The position numbers and the translations under genes were made by a program. A DNA stretch of 64,000 nucleotides from Aphis gossypii (Eukaryota; Arthropoda; Insecta; Hemiptera; Aphididae): positions 1 through 64,000 of the forward strand of contig NW_026083125.1 of the NCBI RefSeq assembly GCF_020184175.1. The letters are read 5' to 3'. Position 1 is the stretch's first letter. Each line of letters starts with the position of its first letter. Positions 57,305 to 64,000 of this stretch are shown piece by piece. The notes beneath the pieces were generated by a model. The model was not told the DNA's origin and did not search any database. It saw only the letters and a list, made by a program, of their open reading frames with translations.

Positions 57305-57359
57305 AAACTTTATGTGTGACAGGGGAAAAAATAATTGGTTAAAGGCGGAAACTATACCT
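57305..57359. repeat. Inner part of the right terminal repeat, left of hAT-3
   Basis: TGTGACAGGGGAAAAAATAA plus TTGGTT mirrors the inner end of the left arm. It is separated from the outer part of the right arm (61219-61393) by hAT-3. The last 8 bp, CTATACCT, are the hAT target duplication. Confidence 0.75.
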
Positions 57360-57893
57360 CAGGGGCGTCATTTCAATATTTGATAGGGTAGGGCATAATA
57401 TTGACTGGCCCTATCTTATAAGTATATATAAAAAAAGGCGCTCGCTCCGCTCGCTAGCTAGCCCAATTTTTATTTCAATTATTATTTTTATACTTTATAA
57501 TTTATATAACACAAACTGTAGCCGCTTTTATTAACATACTACTTATTATAACATAAATACCCAATCTTAACTCACATCAACATATTATTATAATCTTCAA
57601 TGTAGTTTACTCTGAAAACCAAATAATTAATAATATTTGTATAATATTAATAATAGTTTCCCAATAAAATATGCATTAAACTATTAAAGTACCACATCTG
57701 TGGCACTGTTTCACTAAGTATACCTTATTTGAATTATAACATAAAAACATTATAATACTTAAATTTAAAAAAGCAATAAGCATAAGCAAATAATAAAAAA
57801 AAGGAATTTAAGACTAAAATATTTCTTTGTTCTTTATTACTATTACAATTCAAAGAAATAACTATTTCTAAAAGCATTATAGTTGTGCATTGC

Positions 57894-60591
57894 TTAGCTT
57901 ATAAGTGGGTAGCGACGATTCTTCATACTAGCAAAAATGTGAAGTGCTTCATCTAAATTAATTGTTGAGGCCTCATCACTTTCAACAGCAACAACCAATA
58001 AATCATTGAGACGATCATCACCCATAGTTAATCTTAAATATGATTTAATTTGCTTAAGTGATGAAAAAAAGCGTTCATTAGAAGCGGTGGAAACTGGTAA
58101 GGTCATAAGAATGGTTATTATTTTTAATGTTTCAGAGTAACATTGAGGTAATTGGAGTAATATTTTTGAAATGGAATAAAGATCATGTTTGGTATTTGAA
58201 TCACCCAAAAGTAATTCTCTAGCACTCAGAAATTCAGCTTTTAGTTTGATAGTGTTAATATTAAAGTGCTTGTAATTTTGTAAAAATTCATCAAGGAATG
58301 GACATTTAAAATTAAAATATTCAGGGCTGGAGGAAAGGAAAATGCTGCTAGTTAAAATAATGCTGTTATTTGTATCATTGAAGCGTTTATCTAGTTCATT
58401 AACAAATCTACAAAAAGAAAAATATATATAGGTATATAAACAAATGTCAAATTCAATACTTGAAGTTTTAGATTATTTTAGTTGTAGGTACATACCTGTC
58501 AACTGCTGAAAAAAAAATGATTTTCAAGTCTTTACTCAACTCTGAAGTTTTGTTCTTAGAACTTTGACCAACCGTAGTTTCAACATAAAATTCTAATAGA
58601 TTCTTATTCAAACATGTCTTTCTTGGATTCTTTTTTTTATTTATGTTGATACCATTTTTAACAGCAATAGTTTTTGCTTTTTTTGTAATATCATCCCAAA
58701 ATTCATCATTGCGCATATTATAAAGCTGTCGTTTTGTAGATCTAATTAAATCAATGGCGACTGGTAAAATAATAGAACAGTCTTGGAGGGCCTTTGATGC
58801 ACAGTGAATGGCTCTAAGAAGTGATTCCATAGCATGTGATATTTTAATAAATGACAGTGTATTCATTTCTTTTAAAATTCCTAGCGCTCTTGCCTTTTGG
58901 TCATCATTTTCGCTAAGTATAGTAATTACTTCAATAATTTCTGTATACCGCAAATTTATTTTACTAATTGATCCAAACCAGTAAGCCCATCTAGTTTCAA
59001 CTAATCTTTCTAGGTGTAATACGGGTAATCCTTTTGCCTGTTGCGCTTTAACAAATAACTCATACCTAGTTTGTCCATTCATAAAAAATTTATAGAGATC
59101 TTGCAAAGTGTTGAAAAAATTGACTATATAAGGAATGTTTTGTAATGTATGAACCAAACACAAATTTAGCCTATGTGCATAACAGTGGATATAAATGGCG
59201 TGTGGTACAACATTAAGTATTCGTTCTTGAACACCTGAGTGGATACCACTCATAACGTTAGCACCATCATAACATTGAGCCACACAATTTTGTAAATCTA
59301 ATTTATTATCCAAAACTGTATCAATAATTTTTTTTGATAAACTATCAGCATTAGAAATCAACATATGAAAGCAACCAATAGATTTCTCGTGAATATTCAT
59401 ATCACTATCCAAAAACCGTAAGACAATTACCATTTGTTCTTTTTTAGATTTGTCCTTGGTTTCATCTACCATGATTGTAAAAAGACCTTGTGGATTAATT
59501 TTATTTAAAATTTTTTGTCTAGTACATTTAGCTATAGATGAAATTAAGTCATTTTGATATTCTGGACTTGTGTAGTGGCCATACCTTGATGCAAGTCTTT
59601 CTTTCATATTTGCATCACAAAACACATCCAAAAGTTCTAAAAAATTTCCCCTATTTTTGGAATTTTTTGATTCATTATTTCCTCGAAATGGTAACCCTTG
59701 TTTAGCTAAATATAATGCTACTTTGAGTAAAAATAATATATGTTGACGATTCTCATTTATATTATTTTGTCGAACATGTATTATTTGGTTTGATACAGAT
59801 AATTCATTTTTATTTTGAACTAGTCTATAATCAATCCAACGTTGCATAGAAATTATGTGCCTTTTATTTCTCTCATGTTTATTTAGAGTTCCTTTAAAAT
59901 CTTTCCATTTATTACAGGTAGCACCATAATCAACAAAACTTAATTTTCCAAAAACTTCACCTGGTGCAGTAATACTGGCAGCAAAATGTCGGCAAACAAA
60001 ACAATAAAGCGCATCTAAGGAAACTGAATATTCCAACCATTCATATAATTGATAATATTTTATACTAAAACGACGACCATTAGTAGTTGGATACATCATT
60101 AATTTGGGTTGAGCTGGATGGTCATTTTTCGATGAAGAAAGGTCTTGTGAATGGTTTTGTACTATATTATCTTTTAACAAAACTTTTGCATCGACAGTTG
60201 TTAGAATTTTGTTGGAATTTGTTTCTGTGTTCACACTTTCTTCAACTGAGTAAACTTGTTCAGTTTTATCCTGGATACACAAAATTAAATTACTGATTAT
60301 ATTTTATTAGAAATTAATTTAACAAATAATTATATTTAATAGCTATTTCTATTCAACTTTCAAATGATTAAACCAAAATATTTTATAAGAAACAAGTTTA
60401 ATAAGACAATAAATTAAATAACAATAAATTGTACATACTTTCGATTCAACTTTTGAGACTTCTGACTGTTGAGTCATTATATTAAAAAAAGATAATTTCT
60501 TTTGTTTACTATCATTACCAGCAATTATTAATTCAGAATTTCTCTTGAGACGTCGCTTCTCAGCTCCGCCTTTAGGCTTATTATGAGACAT
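57894..60591 (-). CDS. hAT-3 transposase, ZMYM1-like, three intact exons
   Basis: Exons are 60591-60439, 60270-58496 and 58407-57894, with GTATG donors and AG acceptors. Their lengths add to 814 codons including the stop, with no frame break. The N-terminus is MSHNKPKGGAEKRRLKRNSE. The TTF-type finger region has RRFSIKYYQLYEWLEY and ALYCFVCRHF. The core shows FTIMVDETKDKSKKEQ, QCYDGANVMSGIHSG, YIHCYAHRLNLCLVH and VETRWAYWFGS. The C-terminal dimerisation part is VSTASNERFFSSLKQIKSYL. It acts on hAT-3 ends in the nucleus and could in principle also mobilise related non-autonomous copies. It appears capable of encoding an active protein. Confidence 0.9.
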
Positions 60592-60745
60592 AATAAAGTG
60601 TAAAATCGTTAATAGGTATACTTGAAAAATTAATTTTTAGTCAAACGCACTACACAGTACACACCAAGTCATATTAAATTCAAAATGAAAAATTCAACAA
60701 TCGTTGGTCATTTTAAAAATTGTTATTGATAACGAACATTTACAG

Positions 60746-60779
60746 CACGGTTTAAGATATACATATATCTTAAACCGTG
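60746..60779. other. Perfect 34-nt palindrome upstream of the hAT-3 transposase
   Basis: CACGGTTTAAGATATA pairs with TATATCTTAAACCGTG around a 2-nt centre, a 16-bp perfect stem. It lies ~155 bp upstream of the start codon within hAT-3, so it may be a promoter operator or a transposase-binding site. Confidence 0.8.
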
Positions 60780-61218
60780 ATTTACAGTGCTATGCTCTTA
60801 TCAGTTGGTCATATCTCTGTCGTAGTTACATTACATTCATAGACCAGCTATTAACTTAGTTAATAATATTATTATTATTAGGTTTATGATTACATTATAC
60901 TGGTTACCACGACGTCGATAGCTGATATTTAATCGTGGTTTTTAAATTTACTTTAGCGTCAAGATAACGAATATAGTTCCATAGAATAGAATAATAATAA
61001 TAACGTAATTAATATATTATTATGATATACCACAAATTTCTATTTTTATATTATGTAGTATATTCTAGAATAGTCAGTAGATTTAAGATTATATTGATTA
61101 TTATAGAAAACCCGGCCCGCTTAGACCCGGCCACCGGCCCATTTGGCTACTTTAAAATCTAGGGTCGGGCAAATGCATACTCCTGCCCCCCCCCCCAAAT
61201 GACGCCCCTGCTATACCT

Positions 61219-61393
61219 TAAATTTTAAAAATCTCCGCAGTCAAAAGTGCGCAGAACATACATTATGGTTTTTGAGAATCAGTGTTTTTTACTGGTACAG
61301 CGGAGAAAAAAAAAGTTTGAGGGGAAAAATCCCCCTTAAAATTTTACAATCTCCGCAGTCAAAAGTGCGCAGAACATACAAATGTATACTACT
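61219..61393. repeat. Outer part of the right terminal repeat of the BIR element
   Basis: 61277-61393 is the inverse of 50909-51025. The motif CTCCGCAGTCAAAAGTGCGC occurs twice here (61231 and 61351), so this arm has an extra partial copy of the repeat relative to the left arm. Confidence 0.85.
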
Positions 61394-63494
61394 GAAGGTT
61401 AAGTTGAAAGGGGGCCCACTTAGTGTATGGTATCCTGGGGCCCAATCCAACCTTAATCCGGGCTTGCTAGTTATGTAGGTTTTTAAATTTTAAAGACACA
61501 ATAATTTTCAATTTAATTAAAGTTAATTTGGTATAATATAATATCTATCAGAGGTACGTATATTTACAAATATTTTTTTGCATTTAATTTTAGTCTAATT
61601 TCATACAGTACTTACAATAAACTTGGAATAAACTTATTCCAAACAAAATATTTTCAGTATATATTTTAATTTCACAGTCCAGGTTAAAGAAAAACTATAC
61701 TAATTTTTAATATTTTCCTAAACATTATATTTACGAACATCGATGTGTTGGTTTGGTTCAGTGTTTAAGTTACAACATGTCCTTATATCTTTTTTTTTTT
61801 TAAATAAACTAAAACTATGTAGGTGTTTATAATTAAAGTGATAATTTTTACCATATTTTTCTATTTTAGATTTTGAGCGAAGCAAAAGTATTTTTTACAA
61901 TGTGTTTTTTAAATTCTGAACGAAGTGATTCAAAAACTAATCACTGAAAATACTTGAAATTTTCACCAAATGTTAATGACAGTGGTATCTGTATATAGTT
62001 AAATTTTCAAAAAATGTTGACTTTTAATTCATAAAAATGTTTGTATAGGTAGCTAAGAGTTGAAAATTTAATACAAGATTTTTCATAAGCTTAGCTTACA
62101 ATAATTATAAAAGAACTTAAATTTTGGTGTATTCAAACCATTAAAACATAAACCACCTTTTTCACCAACAACTAGAAATTATATCCTAGGCTAACTAATC
62201 ATCTTCGTTCAGAATCATTTTTCGTATACAATGATACCTATCATTGCATTCAAATTTAACCTACCCTAGTCCGAGGTCCACCCCACCCCCTAATGTACAG
62301 CAGAACGGTACCCACTTGCCCGCTTTTTTTTTTTTTGTGTTGTCTGTCATCACCTTTTGGATCAGTATTTTTAACAGCATATTTTAGTAGTAAATCTAAT
62401 AGGCGCTTTGGATTTTAAATTTTAAACAGTTGTCAAAATCTGCAGAAATAACAAACAAACAATTAAGGAAAAACTTAAATTTTTACACAAGACCAGTTTT
62501 TAAAAAATCAATTTTGTTTCTTAGCGTAATTCTAAAAAAATAACCATTTATAGAAGCAAGTATCAATGAATGTTTATGAATGCAATTTCCATTCACCATA
62601 ATATTATCAAAATATCATGACTATATTTTTGAGTTATAAATAATATTATGCATCTGACATTTTCAATTTTTTTCTAGTTTTATATTTTATAAATGTCAAT
62701 AAAATTTTATTCGTTGAATATAAAAGCTTGAAACTTCAAAACTAGGTTTCACATAAAGAGTTAACATAGTTTTTTTTAAGTTCAAATTTGAACAAAATTA
62801 CATATTAGCAATAATAAAGAATAACGATTTTAGTTATATCGCTATTATTTAAAAATATGATTTGTGTGTACTTTAAACGTTTAAACTACATTATATTATA
62901 TACAAATATGATGATATGAAAATAATATTAATTCAACCAACCGTCTACAGTAATAATAATATAAATATAAAATAAATTATAAAACAAAATTTCCTAGGCC
63001 AACAATCCGTCTCCAGTCAGAATCATTTTTCGTATACAATCTAATGACTACTAGCTCATTCAATGACCCACTTTCAACTTACTTTACAACAGAGCATCAC
63101 CCATTTATCCGCTTTTTATTTTAAGAACTCAAATTTTCATATTTTAAAAATACTTTTCTGAAATACATAGTAACTTTTTCATAACATTGAAGTCTCTATA
63201 CCCCTATATGTATTATAATAACATTTTGATTTTCAATTTTCGATCCCTTAAACCTACCAACTAGATTTATTTTTCTATCAGAAAAGAATAGAAGATACTG
63301 ATGTCTAAAATTAGATCATTTTTAATACACCAAATGTTGATGACAGTAAAAAAAACACACTACATCATTATAAATATAATACATTCTTTCGCTTCGTTTA
63401 GAATCTAAAAATGTATAAAACTTATATGTTAGGTAATTGTTACAGGCATATTAATTTATGTTATATTAAATTAATGTAATGTCTAATATTTTTA
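61394..63494. other. A+T-rich repeats, no gene
   Basis: At about 62044-62125 it carries a copy of the AGCTAAGAGTTGAAAATTTA repeat seen at 34.4 and 35.3 kb. CAGAATCATTTTTCGTATAC occurs twice in direct orientation (62210 and 63020), preceded by related CTAGGC.AAC motifs. GAACGAAG/GAGCGAAG motifs recur at 61870-61925. Nothing coding is seen before the splice acceptor at 63494. Confidence 0.5.
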
Positions 63495-64000
63495 GGAAAT
63501 TGCGAACCTGCAATTATTCCAACTGGAAATTCTTTACGTGCTCTGAAATGTCGAAAATTAGCTAACGACCGTAGACATGAAGATACATTATCATCATTGG
63601 CAATAATGAAAATGGAAAATGAATATATTAATGTAATCCATGACATAGGGTACGATCCTTTCTACGTGTATTATCATTGTGCAGAACAAATTCATATATA
63701 CAGAGGATACTGTAATAGTACTCAAATACCAAAATTAATAATTGATGCAACTGGCTCAGTCGTAAAAAAATTTTGTAAATTTGGTGGAAAAAAAACTAAC
63801 TCATTGTACTTATATGAAGCCCTGGTATATGATAACACAAAAAAAGTAAATTTTACTGTAACAAACATGGTGAGTGAAAAACATAACAATTTATGTATTT
63901 CAAAATGGCTTTTAAATTGGATAAATTCAGATGTAAAAAAACCAAAGGAAACGGTTTGTGATAATTCTTTGGCCCTTCTATCCGCTGTCGTTCAAAGTTT
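63495..64000 (+). CDS. MULE-like transposase exon, second copy of the 27-31 kb family, runs off the window
   Basis: From an acceptor (ATTTTTAG) the frame stays open for all 168 visible codons. It contains YYHCAEQIHIYRGYC, LIIDATGSVVKKF (first catalytic Asp), LYLYEALVYD, VTNMVSEKHNNLCISKWLL, KPKETVCDNSLALLSAVVQS (second Asp). The same landmarks in the same order occur in the pseudogene at 27019-30778 (SIDATGGLIKKI, LYEAVL, MVSEQHD, CDYSKALLGA), but the sequences are clearly diverged. No stop is seen, so this copy may be functional. The 5' exons and 3' part are not resolved. Confidence 0.7.

Larger units (their letters stand above)
57360..61210 (-). mobile_element. hAT element 3, complete, inside the right arm of the BIR element
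   Basis: CAGGGGCGTCATTT starts the left end and, inverted, the right end. CTATACCT flanks at 57352-57359 and 61211-61218. It carries an intact three-exon transposase. A G/C run (CCCCCCCCCCC at 61186-61196) lies just inside the right end. The insertion must be younger than the arms it interrupts. Confidence 0.93.
50909..61393. mobile_element. Undescribed TIR element carrying a BIR gene and three other small genes
   Basis: The outer ends are inverted copies, left 50909-51025 and right 61393-61277, that I read as identical over ~117 bp, starting AGTAGTATACATTTGTATG. The interior holds small genes on both strands: 51273-51590 (-), 54573-55411 (+), 55736-56293 (-) and 56676-57080 (-). It also holds a 935-bp tandem duplication. 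No transposase, integrase, polymerase, Rep or capsid gene is visible. The right arm is interrupted by hAT-3. Without that insertion the unit would be about 6.6 kb. The left flank is an interrupted LINE; no target duplication is evident. It could be an endogenous virus-like genome or a non-autonomous cargo transposon. Confidence 0.7.

Noticed and set aside
50900..61400. Target-site duplication of the BIR element
   Set aside because: Left flank TA and right flank TG around GTAGTATAC are only a near match to a TA duplication; I do not claim it.

Overview
The window looks like a piece of an insect nuclear genome, most probably an aphid (Hemiptera: Aphididae). It is strongly A+T-rich, genes are split by short GT-AG introns with AATAAA signals, and nearly all recognisable coding sequence belongs to transposon families common in aphid assemblies (ZMYM-like hAT, FLYWCH-MULE, MULE/YqaJ, CACTA-like, Helitron, Polinton, tRNA-SINE). 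The species cannot be named from sequence alone. No host housekeeping gene was recognised; this is a transposon graveyard holding several young, nearly intact elements.

Layout. 1-5.6 kb: a decayed Mutator-like/YqaJ element and a palindromic MITE. 5.6-16.5 kb: a four-level nest. A LINE tail carries a mariner scrap, which is split by a 10.3-kb MULE (6122-16422, 8-bp target duplication ATTGAGAC), which is itself split by a 7.2-kb CACTA-like element (6670-13867, termini CACTG...CAGTG). 16.6-19.1 kb: a Polinton/Maverick fragment (structural-protein pseudogene, packaging ATPase, a Polinton-associated protein). 19.1-20.2 kb: terminal-repeat debris with short iterated motifs. 20.4-23.7 kb: a complete-ended Helitron whose Rep has lost its HUH region. 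24.3-25.9 kb: three small spliced genes of unknown origin. 27.0-30.8 kb: a large MULE-like transposase pseudogene ending in a USP-like deubiquitinase domain. 31.2-34.3 kb: an element with long inverted arms carrying LINE and THAP scraps. 35.8-39.3 kb: hAT-1, with an intact single-exon transposase. 40-49.8 kb: an inverted pair of Helitron-like repeats enclosing hAT-2 (41.9-46.7 kb), a zinc-knuckle/RS-rich gene fragment and a tRNA-SINE. 49.8-50.9 kb: a LINE RNase H fragment.

The most interesting unit is 50909-61393. Its inverted terminal arms are identical over the outer ~117 bp. It has no visible transposase, replicase or capsid gene, but carries at least four small genes: a coiled-coil-like protein, a spliced basic-tract protein behind a TATA+Inr promoter, an orphan protein and a single-BIR protein. 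It also carries a 935-bp tandem duplication holding an untranslated first exon. Its right arm is interrupted by a third complete hAT (57360-61210, TSD CTATACCT) with an intact three-exon transposase. The unit is probably a virus-like or non-autonomous cargo element that moved recently. The window ends inside a second copy of the MULE-like transposase family (63495-64000).

Several reading-frame breaks fall in A/T homopolymers, so some 'pseudogenes' may be sequencing artefacts.
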